Source: Yoonia sp. (GTDB lineage: Bacteria > Pseudomonadota > Alphaproteobacteria > Rhodobacterales > Rhodobacteraceae). Taken from it: DNA of 51,799 bases. Where the stretch lies: positions 1 to 51,799 of the forward strand of contig NZ_JANQTS010000044.1 of NCBI RefSeq assembly GCF_030731595.1, written 5' to 3'. Positions within the stretch are counted from its first letter, which is position 1, and every line of letters begins with the position of its first letter. A program made the position numbers and the translations under genes. Shown piece by piece: positions 15,851 to 24,053 of the stretch. The notes beneath the pieces are model-generated. The model ran no database searches and was not told the origin of the DNA. It saw only the letters and a list, made by a program, of their open reading frames with translations.

Positions 15851-18811
15851 CTATATGCGGGTTTTCGCAGCTTCCAAGTGCGCAATGCGTGCACTGTCGA
15901 ACGGGTTCGATAGTGTCCAGCTTGTCCAGATGCGAAAGGCACCAGGAAGGGCATGCGCATCAGAGGCCGCGTCATTGTGTAGCTTGAGTGGTTGAGCGAT
16001 CATTTTGCCAGCGGGCAAATTGGCGAGCCCCGCATCGGCGACATCGATTTGTGCATGTATCCCAGCAACATGCGCGGACGTGAGTCCAAAGTCGAGGTTG
16101 GAGTACTGCCATTTTCCGAACTGGTTTTTGGTTACGACAACCTGATTGGCCAAGCGGTTCACAGCCCCCAGCGTCGCATAATCTGTCATGGGACGGGCCA
16201 CATCGCGCTGGGCATATTTACCAGACCAAACCGGTGTACCAGTCGCGGATTTCACCGAGTAGCGGTCATTGCCCATCTCAAGCTGACCCATCCGTTTGTT
16301 GTATCCGTAGAACCATACTCCCGCCAGTTGTGGCAGTTTGCTGTTCAGATAGAGGTTCGGCAGATAGGCAAAGGCCCCGTCCTGTCCTTCGACCTGCACG
16401 TAATTGATGGCGACGATCGCTTCGAAATAGGGGCGGAACCCGAAAAGGCGCGGCATGATCGTCGGCCGCACACCGATTTGCTGGTTGGCAAGGATCGAAA
16501 CAGGGTGGGTCCCTTCGGGCGTGATAGATTGGGGGTGCAGGGTCATGCCTTTCGGCAGGCACTTTTCCAGTTCCTTGGCATCCACCGCATGAAAGCTGAA
16601 GAATCCGTCAAGCTCACCCACCCCAAAGAAAGGGGTCAGCGGCCAATTGGCGTTCTGCGCATAGGGGCTTTGCAGTTTGGCCGCGGCAGTAGGGCCTGCA
16701 TCGGGCGCAAGATCGCCTTCGCCGACGATTTCGATATCGGCGCCCGTCAACCCGCGCGCGGCGGCAAGGCCAGAGATCGTCGCAGCCTCCACACAGCCTG
16801 CATTGATCCCGCAGCGGGTCCAGTCGCCCGCGATAAAGAGGTTCTCGAACCCGCTGTCATCGGGGGCCAGCCGGTACTGCACCGAATTTGGCACCGAAAG
16901 CACGTAGCGTTCCGAGCCATAAAGGTTTTCGCGGAAATACTGCGCCTTGAACTTTGCCGCACCCGTCTTGGCCCCTTCGGCATGAAGCAAAGAAAGATCA
17001 AACTTGCCCGCCTTCTTGGCACCGGGCCAGAGTTTCACAAGGTCGTTGTCAGCCCACGCTTGGACCCGATCAACGAAAGGAACGGTATCCACCCCCGCGT
17101 CATGTGCGGGGCTACAGAAATAGGCGATGGATTTCGGCCCCGGCTCTTGCCAGTCCTCCCGCCCGATCAGGTCCGACATATCGGCCCAAGTATCCAAGGG
17201 TTCGACAAAGCTGGTGATCACGGTTTTCAGATCCGCAGGAATGTCGCCGATGTTGTGTTTGGCGACCAGATCGTTCCAGCCCATTTCGGCAGCGGTCTTG
17301 TCGACCCAGAATTGAGCGGCTTGGGTTGCGACGGTGCCCACCTTGTCGATCATCAGTTTCCAGCGGTTGCTGGCTGCGATCAGCTCTTGCGCCATATAGG
17401 GCAAGGACCCAAGCGACGCCCCAAGGATGATTTCGTCAAAGTCTTCGCCGTGGTTCAGGCTATAGGCGCGGCCCGTCGGCGCGTCTTTCTCACATTCGAA
17501 ATTGATCCCTGATTTTTCCAGCTTGTCCCCATCGACCAGTTGGTCCCAATGCGGTTCTGACGGCCAGCATGGAAGGTCCTTGACGATGACGAAGGGGTCG
17601 TAGTCGCCGGATTTGACCGCCGCCTGTTCGACCATATCAATCCGGTTCACGAAGGACTTGGTCGGATCAAGCGCCAGATGAGTGACCGCATTGAAGAATT
17701 TGAACTTCACCCCCCGATGTTTGAGGATTTGGTAATAGGGCCCAAAGATCGTGTCGCCCATCCCCGCCATCATCTTGAAGAACAATGAACCTTTGTAGGT
17801 GAATGCCAACCGGAGCAGGCCCCGGATCGCGGTCCCGGCGCCCACGCTGCGGTGATCAGTCACGCCAGCGGGATAGCCGAAGACATAGTCATAGCAGCCG
17901 CGAAATACAGCAGAATAGACGGATTCCCTGCTCGCGCCATAATGCAGCAGCCAGTCACTGATTTCCCAGTTGTCGATGGCGTCAAACCCGTTGCGGAATA
18001 ATCCGTTGTCCAAAGTGCCTTTGAAAAAAGCAAGAGAAAGGCTGATCAGGTATGTCAGGCGGCGGGCTTCATCAGATAAAACGCCCTCTGGAAATGCCTG
18101 TTCGTCAAACCAGTTTTGGGCATATCGGGTCATGTCGCAGAGCGTTTGCGTTTCGCTATCGGTATGGTCAAACGCGTTGCTCGGAAGCGCCTTTGCGAAA
18201 TCGCGCAGGTGGTGGATGGGAGAGCGGTTCTTGAGGTCCAGCTCATGGGCCTTGAGTGGGCCTTCAAAACGCGGAGGCAAGGCGTGGGGAACATCCTTGC
18301 CCAGTTCTTCAAGGATTTTCTCGATGAGATTGGCAATCGTTTCCACTGCCATTTGGAAGTAGGCAAAGGGTGTCGGCAAGACGCCACCGGTTCCGGGCAC
18401 GTCATTGTTCGGCTCGAACTCAAGAAACCAAGGATGGATTTCCTTAACCCCGTCCTTTTCGATCTCTTCAGCCAGCAAAAAGCGGTTTAAGCCGGTAAAG
18501 GCTTTGTCCAGCGTGCCCAAAGGCGCGTCAGGACTACGCAAACCGGTCACGTTCAACTGGTCATAGCAGTCGCGCATCAGCCGAAAGCCGTTTTCGTAGA
18601 AGCCAGCCCAGATATGCAGCCCGTGTTCCTCGATCCGGCCCGCGTGTTTCATGTTGCGGCCGCTGGCACCCTTGCCGCCCAAGCGCCAGCCAAGTTGGTA
18701 AAGCGTGATCTCGTATTTGTCTTGCCAGTTGGGTTGCTGGGTAATGGCATAGGCTGAAGTAATCGCACCAACACCACCACCAATGATTGCAACCTTCTTG
18801 ATGTCAGACAT
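15851..18811 (-). CDS. Large FAD-dependent amine-oxidase/desaturase-like protein with C-terminal acetoacetate-decarboxylase-like domain
   Basis: This is an unusually large flavoprotein of 986 residues. It begins with a Rossmann FAD motif, VAIIGGGVGAITSAYAI, then LGGKGASGRN and EEHGLHIWAGFYENGFRLM, as in phytoene-desaturase and amine-oxidase-like enzymes. The second FAD contact, NLFIAGDWTRCGINAGCVEAA, sits near residue 665. About 260 further residues follow a Pro/Ala linker; these (FFGVGELDGFFSFHAVDA, GMTLHPQSITPEGTHPVSI, FRPYFEAIVAINYV) resemble the acetoacetate-decarboxylase-like fold. ATG at 18811 has GGAG 9 bases upstream and gives the family N-terminus; the frame opens a little earlier. 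The substrate is unknown. No transmembrane segment or signal peptide seen. Confidence 0.85.
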   Translation of the reverse strand: MSDIKKVAIIGGGVGAITSAYAITQQPNWQDKYEITLYQLGWRLGGKGASGRNMKHAGRIEEHGLHIWAGFYENGFRLMRDCYDQLNVTGLRSPDAPLGTLDKAFTGLNRFLLAEEIEKDGVKEIHPWFLEFEPNNDVPGTGGVLPTPFAYFQMAVETIANLIEKILEELGKDVPHALPPRFEGPLKAHELDLKNRSPIHHLRDFAKALPSNAFDHTDSETQTLCDMTRYAQNWFDEQAFPEGVLSDEARRLTYLISLSLAFFKGTLDNGLFRNGFDAIDNWEISDWLLHYGASRESVYSAVFRGCYDYVFGYPAGVTDHRSVGAGTAIRGLLRLAFTYKGSLFFKMMAGMGDTIFGPYYQILKHRGVKFKFFNAVTHLALDPTKSFVNRIDMVEQAAVKSGDYDPFVIVKDLPCWPSEPHWDQLVDGDKLEKSGINFECEKDAPTGRAYSLNHGEDFDEIILGASLGSLPYMAQELIAASNRWKLMIDKVGTVATQAAQFWVDKTAAEMGWNDLVAKHNIGDIPADLKTVITSFVEPLDTWADMSDLIGREDWQEPGPKSIAYFCSPAHDAGVDTVPFVDRVQAWADNDLVKLWPGAKKAGKFDLSLLHAEGAKTGAAKFKAQYFRENLYGSERYVLSVPNSVQYRLAPDDSGFENLFIAGDWTRCGINAGCVEAATISGLAAARGLTGADIEIVGEGDLAPDAGPTAAAKLQSPYAQNANWPLTPFFGVGELDGFFSFHAVDAKELEKCLPKGMTLHPQSITPEGTHPVSILANQQIGVRPTIMPRLFGFRPYFEAIVAINYVQVEGQDGAFAYLPNLYLNSKLPQLAGVWFYGYNKRMGQLEMGNDRYSVKSATGTPVWSGKYAQRDVARPMTDYATLGAVNRLANQVVVTKNQFGKWQYSNLDFGLTSAHVAGIHAQIDVADAGLANLPAGKMIAQPLKLHNDAASDAHALPGAFRIWTSWTLSNPFDSARIAHLEAAKTRI

Positions 18812-18931
18812 GTCGCGCCACTCCGTGTAATTGCCCATTCATCCCGCTCGTACAGGTTTTGTGGGCATAAAATGGCAAAATTTTTACGTTAATGCGACGG
18901 AGTTGAGAAGCAGGGCGTTTTTGTTGCCTGA

Positions 18932-19915
18932 CTAGATCGTGTCAAAAGGGCAGTTCCAAGGCGCAGCAACACCAATGGAAAAGAGCGGGGAGTCATCCCC
19001 ACGCGCCTGCAATCCCACGTCTCCGTGAAAGGACTTGCCGGCAGGTGCTGGGAAAAGTTGATCGGCTAGCCCTGCATAGGCGGCTACATGATCACCCGGG
19101 AAATCTCGGACGAGTTGCCCGATCACGGCATCAGACCCAAACACATCCTTTGCAGAAATTTGCAGCGCAAGTGTTGGCAGGCTGCCATCAGTGTGGATTG
19201 TATAGCTGAACCCCAGTTTCTTCATCAGTCCTGCGTTCACAGCGCCTGCATTATCGAGCATTCCGCCAATGTTGCGCAGCAAAGGTACAGGCGAAACCCC
19301 GGACGGTATCACAAGGTCTTGGATCACATCCTGCGGCGCAAGATCTGTCTCAAAATAGAGCGTCGTCTGGCCGGAGAAAGAGTGGTAGCCGAGCATCGTC
19401 GGTCTGATGCCGTCTCCAAATTTTTCCAAGGTCGCCATGATCTGGGTTGCTGGAAATAGGCCCATCAACTCCAAGCCGTTGGCCGGCAGCTCTGCAAAGA
19501 GGGTCATGCCAAGTTTGCGGGCACAGTGGTGCAATCCCAACCATGCCCCGAACCGCAAGTCGGCCGCACCTTGGATCGCGCCGATCACATCACGGAGCGC
19601 AACGGGAGGAGCCACACCGCCAAGTTCCGTGATCAAATCACAAACTTTTGCTGTGCGACTGCTAGGGTGCTTGCCGGGGTCTTCCACCTCTGTCCTCAGC
19701 GAAATCACAGACTGATTGGCCGTGAAATGCATTTCGACGGGTGCGCCGGTGTCTGTCATCGTGCTGGGTTGCCAGTCTGCCCATCCGCCTGGATGCATCA
19801 CGCCAATGTCGTGCAACACGCGCTCGAGTGCTTCGCCGATCTGGCCTTGACGTCTTAGATACCAGCACCAATCAAGGTCGCCTCGGGAGGGGATGACAGG
19901 CAGCAGTTCAGACAT
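18932..19915 (-). CDS. Unknown protein with five beta-hairpin repeats, possible prenyltransferase-type barrel
   Basis: I do not recognise a named family in these 327 residues. The sequence shows five spaced beta-hairpin segments separated by helical stretches: PVEMHFTANQSVISLRTEV, FGAWLGLHH...LGMTLFAEL, MLGYHSFSGQTTLYFETDL, FSYTIHTDGSLPTLALQIS and DVGLQARGDDSPLFSIGVAA. Five such repeats are what the ABBA (prenyltransferase) barrel consists of, with aromatic prenyltransferases of the CloQ/DMATS type as examples. This is inference from periodicity only; catalytic residues were not identified. It lies 120 bases upstream of the FAD oxidoreductase gene and 102 bases downstream of the tail-collar gene, same strand. 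Confidence 0.6.
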   Translation of the reverse strand: MSELLPVIPSRGDLDWCWYLRRQGQIGEALERVLHDIGVMHPGGWADWQPSTMTDTGAPVEMHFTANQSVISLRTEVEDPGKHPSSRTAKVCDLITELGGVAPPVALRDVIGAIQGAADLRFGAWLGLHHCARKLGMTLFAELPANGLELMGLFPATQIMATLEKFGDGIRPTMLGYHSFSGQTTLYFETDLAPQDVIQDLVIPSGVSPVPLLRNIGGMLDNAGAVNAGLMKKLGFSYTIHTDGSLPTLALQISAKDVFGSDAVIGQLVRDFPGDHVAAYAGLADQLFPAPAGKSFHGDVGLQARGDDSPLFSIGVAAPWNCPFDTI

Positions 19916-20017
19916 GGATTAGCCTCTGGTCGCTTTCATGTGGAAGACATCTTAGCATACGAGCGGAACGAGTGTAGACACTGTGCGTTTCGGCACAAAG
20001 AAGCCAAGATTGAACAA

Positions 20018-20551
20018 TTAGTTTCGCGATGGGAAAATACCTTTTACCGCGATAATGTAGTTCAGGCAAAGCGACGGCTGCATATTCTCATGGGGTGCGC
20101 TGCCTCCGGTCAGGCCGATCGTCTTGCTGTTCAGGGCGGTTGTCGGATCGCTTTTCTGCCGATGCGTTCCTTCGGCCGCGTTCACATAGGTCCTTACAGC
20201 ACCCAAAGCAGCATTGGCGGGGTTGTCAGTGTTGGGACCGGCCTCGGACGCCAATATCTCATGCCGGTGTTCAGGTAGCTGGGTTGCTGTCAGAGCAACA
20301 TTCTCGGTCCCGATCTTTTGGCCAATATCGCGCGGAGATAGGTCCGGCGCGTGCCCCGCATGGATTGGCACGCGGCCACGCAGGTCAGGTAGACAGAATG
20401 ACGTCCTCCCGTTCCCGCCATAGGTCGTGCCAAGTATGGCAAACAATTGCTCGTTCTCGGCGATCTCTAGCGTTTGGCCGTCGCAAAACGCCCAGCCGCG
20501 GGGGGCAAAATTGCCGCCAAAAAGGATAATCTGACCGATGAGCGGTTCCAT
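20018..20551 (-). CDS. Tail-collar domain (microcystin-dependent-protein-like) protein
   Basis: This 177-residue protein matches the phage tail collar / MdpB pattern: MEPLIGQIILFGGNFAPRGW followed by AFCDGQTLEIAENEQLFAILGTTYGG and FCLPDLRGRVPIHAG, then the TQLPEHRHEI segment and a C-terminal QPSLCLNYIIAVKG. In phages the domain ends short tail fibres; bacterial free-standing copies (often several in tandem) have no settled role. Here there is one copy, with no other phage gene nearby. ATG at 20551 has GAGG 9 bases before it; the frame continues to a TTG at 20566. It is the first gene of the minus-strand cluster ending at the Crp/Fnr gene. Confidence 0.88.
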   Translation of the reverse strand: MEPLIGQIILFGGNFAPRGWAFCDGQTLEIAENEQLFAILGTTYGGNGRTSFCLPDLRGRVPIHAGHAPDLSPRDIGQKIGTENVALTATQLPEHRHEILASEAGPNTDNPANAALGAVRTYVNAAEGTHRQKSDPTTALNSKTIGLTGGSAPHENMQPSLCLNYIIAVKGIFPSRN

Positions 20552-21049
20552 AAAAAGTGGCCTCAAAAATCGCGCGCAATACTGATGTGTCGCTGCATTT
20601 TGGTGCGTCTGTCAGTGACTTTCCGCACATTCGATGGGCCGGACGCGCATCTTCGCAAATCACGCGGAAATCGGAGCGCGATTTAGTGCTCTGATGCCCT
20701 ATCCACAAAGGAGTGGTTGCTGGTTTGAAGACCTTGCGACAGTGGTCATGCAATCCGTTCCCGCCTCCGATGACGGCACTACTGTGGATTTTGTGGCGCA
20801 TCGCGCGGCCTTTGACGACGGTTTCCCAAAGCGAGATGATACGCATGACCGGCTTTGGTTTTATGCGCAGCTTGTTGCGCGGTCGGTTTTGCTGGCCGAG
20901 CAGACCACGAAAAGCGATGGGTTTTCTGCGCGAATTGACTTGCGCCGCTTCGTGTCATGGCGCCGATGCCAAATTATGACCCAGAGTACTACGAATGGTG
21001 ACGCACATTCGCCAAAATTTTGACACCTGCGTCCTCTACCCGAATGCTC
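20552..21049. other. Divergent intergenic region of the tail-collar gene and the two-component system
   Basis: About 500 bases separate two divergent transcription units, so promoters for both must lie here. The only sizeable frame with reasonable codon use is 20634-21023 (plus), listed separately at low confidence. I found no hairpin with a T-tract, no clear operator and no obvious RNA gene. Confidence 0.5.
20634..21023 (+). CDS. Doubtful small ORF of 129 residues
   Basis: A plus-strand frame of 129 residues (MGRTRIFANHAEIG... ending SPKF) fills most of the intergenic region. Its third codon positions are moderately GC-rich, like real genes in this window, and residues 40-110 have balanced composition (FVAHRAAFDDGFPKRDD, LWFYAQLVARSVLL). 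Against it: no ribosome binding site before the ATG, no recognised family, and an overlapping minus-strand frame. It may be a gene remnant or chance. If real, it would end 26 bases before the response regulator start. Confidence 0.25.
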   Translation: MGRTRIFANHAEIGARFSALMPYPQRSGCWFEDLATVVMQSVPASDDGTTVDFVAHRAAFDDGFPKRDDTHDRLWFYAQLVARSVLLAEQTTKSDGFSARIDLRRFVSWRRCQIMTQSTTNGDAHSPKF

Positions 21050-21712
21050 ATGCGTATATTGATTGCAGAAGACGAGCCTGTGCTCGCGAGCCAAATAAAA
21101 AGTACACTCAGCTCGGAAGGGCTTACCGTGGACGTTGCCGTTGATGGCGCCGAAGCCCAGTACTTTGGTGAAACAGAGCCCTATGACGTCATCATCCTCG
21201 ACCTCGGGCTGCCAATAAGGGACGGCATTACCGTTTTGAAGAACCTGCGGAACGGCGGAAATGATACGCCGATCCTGATTCTTACTGCGCGCAACGACTG
21301 GACAGATCGCGTCGACGGGTTGGATGCCGGTGCCGACGACTATGTGACCAAACCATTTCATATGGCGGAACTTTCGGCACGGGTACGTGCGCTGATCCGC
21401 CGTAAAGCGGGCAAGGCAAATCCGATCTTTTCCAAGAACGACGTGAGCTTTGATAGCCGGACCAATCAGGTTATGGTCAAAGGGATACCGACCAATCTAA
21501 CCGCGCAGGAAGTTGCAGTGCTGTCCTATCTTTTCCACAACTCTGGTCGTCTTGTGTCACGCACAGAACTGTCAGACCACATCTATCAGTACGACGGTGA
21601 TCGGGATTCCAACACGATTGCAGTTTTTGTGAACAGGCTGCGCAAGAAGCTTGGCAGTGACCTGATCGAAACTGTCAGAGGTCGCGGGTACGTGATCAAA
21701 GCAGTTGCATGA
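21050..21712 (+). CDS. OmpR/PhoP-type response regulator
   Basis: This 220-residue response regulator has a receiver domain (MRILIAEDEPVLAS; phospho-acceptor D51 in IILDLGLP; LTARND; DYVTKPF with the conserved Lys) and an OmpR-type winged-helix DNA-binding domain (LTAQEVAVLSYLFHNSGRLVSR, then DSNTIAVFVNRLRKKLG and TVRGRGYVI). The frame opens at 21020, and ATGs exist at 21044 and 21050; 21050 gives the standard N-terminus, with no clear ribosome binding site for either. The stop overlaps the kinase start by 4 bases (ATGA). Together they resemble PhoP/PhoQ; the signal is unknown. Confidence 0.95.
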   Translation: MRILIAEDEPVLASQIKSTLSSEGLTVDVAVDGAEAQYFGETEPYDVIILDLGLPIRDGITVLKNLRNGGNDTPILILTARNDWTDRVDGLDAGADDYVTKPFHMAELSARVRALIRRKAGKANPIFSKNDVSFDSRTNQVMVKGIPTNLTAQEVAVLSYLFHNSGRLVSRTELSDHIYQYDGDRDSNTIAVFVNRLRKKLGSDLIETVRGRGYVIKAVA

Positions 21713-23061
21713 CATCCCTGCGCGCCCGTGCCGTAACGGGCGGCATACTTTGGGCTGTCGTCATCATTTCATTGGGCCTGGCCGGGCTGTTGCAATACAT
21801 GACGTCACAAGCGCAGACCCGCTTTGTCGAATTGCTACAGACACGCCATACTCAGGCAGTGCTTGCGGTTGAAAACAACACGACGACGCCAACCAGTCTC
21901 GTACGGGCGCTGGGCGATCCCATTTACCAATCCCCTTTCTCGGGTCAGTACTGGCAGATAGAGAGCGCTGATGCTGTGGTCTTCGTCTCGCCGTCTTTGG
22001 TCGATCAGCGTCTGCCACGGCCGCAGGCGCAAAGCGGAGACCTTTCCCGAGGTGAATTTCCGGGTCCGAACAACGAACATGTTTTTGGAATCGGACAATG
22101 GGTCACCTTCGATGATGGATCATCCTGGCATGTCCAGGTTGCTTCGTCACTTAGCAGTCTGAAAGCAGAGCAGTCGGTCTTGCGCGGTACACTCTTGAGC
22201 GCATTTGCAATGATCTCATTCGTTGGCGTTCTGGGGGCTCTGGCGCAGGTCGCTGTGGTTTTGCAGCCGCTGAATAAACTGCGCGAGGATGTGTCCAGCC
22301 GTTGGGAAAACGAGGATGGCCTTGAGGTCAGCAGCTACCCGATCGAGGTGGCACCTCTTGTGAGTGACATCAACACGCTGATGGACCGCAACCGTGACAT
22401 CATGCGCCGATCGCGCAGACAGGCGGCAGATCTTGCCCATGCGATCAAGACGCCGTCAGCCATCATTCGCAATGAACTTATCACTTTGCAGTCAAATGGG
22501 GTGGAGGTGCAGGATTCCATTGACGCGCTGGACCGGCTGGATGCGCAACTCAAGCGCTCGTTTGCGCGGATGCGTGCAGATGCCACCGAAGCGGCCGTCG
22601 GGGTCTTCACGGATCTAGATACCGCACTTGGCCGTATGCAGCGGGCTTTCACGGCGCTTGCCCGCAACGAGGGAAAAGAATTTTCCGCTGTTTTTGACAA
22701 AGGTATGCGGGTGCGCATGGACCAAAGCGACTTTGAAGAAGTCATGGGCAACCTTCTCGATAATGCTTTGAAGTGGTCCAATGGCAAAGTGGCCCTGAAA
22801 GCGTCCACTGGCGATATCGGACAGGTCATGATCACGATTTCGGATGATGGCCCCGGTATTCCCAAAGAAGAGATGGGTCGTGCAACGCTGAGCGGAGAGC
22901 GTTTGGATGTCTCAAAACCCGGTACAGGTTTGGGCTTGGCCATCGCATCAGACCTGATTCACGCCTATGGCGGCAAGATCCTTTTGGCAAAGGATGACAC
23001 GCTGCACGGCTTGGCGGTCCATATCAGACTGCCGGTCGCAAGTGCGCGCCGTTTGAGCTAG
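21709..23061 (+). CDS. PhoQ-like sensor histidine kinase
   Basis: This 450-residue membrane kinase has a first transmembrane helix at about residues 9-30, a periplasmic domain of about 130 residues, a second helix at about 163-187, a HAMP-like linker, and the DHp helix with phospho-acceptor H244 in DLAHAIKTPSA. The form LAHxxKTP rather than HELRTP is characteristic of PhoQ-like kinases. The catalytic domain shows the N box NLLDNALKWS, G1 ISDDGPGIP and G2 GTGLGLAIASDL. It is translationally coupled to the response regulator. The stop codon TAG lies in a CTAG shared with ycjF on the other strand. Confidence 0.95.
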   Translation: MTSLRARAVTGGILWAVVIISLGLAGLLQYMTSQAQTRFVELLQTRHTQAVLAVENNTTTPTSLVRALGDPIYQSPFSGQYWQIESADAVVFVSPSLVDQRLPRPQAQSGDLSRGEFPGPNNEHVFGIGQWVTFDDGSSWHVQVASSLSSLKAEQSVLRGTLLSAFAMISFVGVLGALAQVAVVLQPLNKLREDVSSRWENEDGLEVSSYPIEVAPLVSDINTLMDRNRDIMRRSRRQAADLAHAIKTPSAIIRNELITLQSNGVEVQDSIDALDRLDAQLKRSFARMRADATEAAVGVFTDLDTALGRMQRAFTALARNEGKEFSAVFDKGMRVRMDQSDFEEVMGNLLDNALKWSNGKVALKASTGDIGQVMITISDDGPGIPKEEMGRATLSGERLDVSKPGTGLGLAIASDLIHAYGGKILLAKDDTLHGLAVHIRLPVASARRLS

Positions 23062-24053
23062 GTTTGGGCGCGCCCGAAAAGACCACTCAGGGCCCGTCCG
23101 ACCAAGCCGCTCACCGAAGGCTTTTTGGCGGTCCTGAAAGGAAGTGGGCGGCAGACTTCGATTGCCGCGATGCCGACCCGCGCCGTCAAGGCGCCGTTGA
23201 CCACGCCCTCGCCAAAGCGCCGTGAGACTTTTGACAAGACACCGCCGCCTGCGACTGAACCGATCAAGTCGTCCCCGACAGCAACGGCCCCAGTCGCAAC
23301 CAAATGGGTAAAGACGGTGCGTGTCAAACGCCAGCTCCCCAAGGCTCCCGCACGCCCGCCATAGATTTCGGCGATCCGCCTGATCATGCGCAAATTCGAT
23401 GTGAGCGCTGCAAAAACATCCGCAAGGGCCAAAGGCACAATGGCCGTCACTGTCGCAACCTGGCGTGCGGCGGCTTCGACCTCGCGCTGGGCACGGGCAT
23501 CAAGCGGGGCCAGAAGCGTTGTTTCGGCCAGTCCCAGCAGCCCTTCCGCATCGAGAACGTCATTTTGCTGTGCGGTCAGTTCGGCCCGCCCCCATGCAGT
23601 ATCGTCGCGCTTGCTGTAGAGGGTCTGCAATGACGCAACCACGCTGCGTGCGCCCTTGAGATCCCCTGACATATGCGCCTCTTTGGCCTGATGCTGGATG
23701 CTATCCAGTTTGCGCAACCGTCCGAATGCCGCCAGTTCGCGCAAGGCAATCACCAGCAGGACCACGATCAGAAGCCCGATCAGCGCTGTCGCGATGCCGC
23801 CCAAAATGGGGGAACGTGCCAAAAGACCGGTCACATAATCCCATGCGGCTAGCGACACCACAAACCCGACCAGCATCACCGCAAGCGACCAAAACCACTG
23901 CGCCAGCCGCGACGGCCGACGGGCGGCCAAGGCCGCAACATGCCGCATCGCATCGCCCTGCGGCCCGTCTTCTGTGTCCAGGACGACTGGTGCAATATCG
24001 GGCTGCGCGGCTGGGCTGTCGGAGAGATCAATCAGGACAGGTCCTCGGGTCAT
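23058..24053 (-). CDS. YcjF family (DUF697) inner-membrane protein
   Basis: This 331-residue protein is of the YcjF / UPF0283 type. After a disordered N-terminus and the basic RRPSRLAQWFW, there are two transmembrane helices (LAVMLVGFVVSLAAW and an Ile/Leu/Val-rich one ending in VIALREL). The C-terminal DUF697 part (ATVTAIVPLALADVFAALTSNLRMIRRIAEIYGGR, then a VGDDLIGSVAGGGVLSK segment) is well kept. In E. coli ycjX-ycjF are co-transcribed and stress-induced; function unclear. It overlaps the upstream ycjX-like gene by 4 bases. Confidence 0.93.
   Translation of the reverse strand: MTRGPVLIDLSDSPAAQPDIAPVVLDTEDGPQGDAMRHVAALAARRPSRLAQWFWSLAVMLVGFVVSLAAWDYVTGLLARSPILGGIATALIGLLIVVLLVIALRELAAFGRLRKLDSIQHQAKEAHMSGDLKGARSVVASLQTLYSKRDDTAWGRAELTAQQNDVLDAEGLLGLAETTLLAPLDARAQREVEAAARQVATVTAIVPLALADVFAALTSNLRMIRRIAEIYGGRAGALGSWRLTRTVFTHLVATGAVAVGDDLIGSVAGGGVLSKVSRRFGEGVVNGALTARVGIAAIEVCRPLPFRTAKKPSVSGLVGRALSGLFGRAQT

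Noticed and set aside
15992-17512. Plus-strand frame of 506 residues
   Set aside because: It is fully antisense to the FAD oxidoreductase gene. The translation has no recognisable motif and its length reflects GC-rich third codon positions on the opposite strand.
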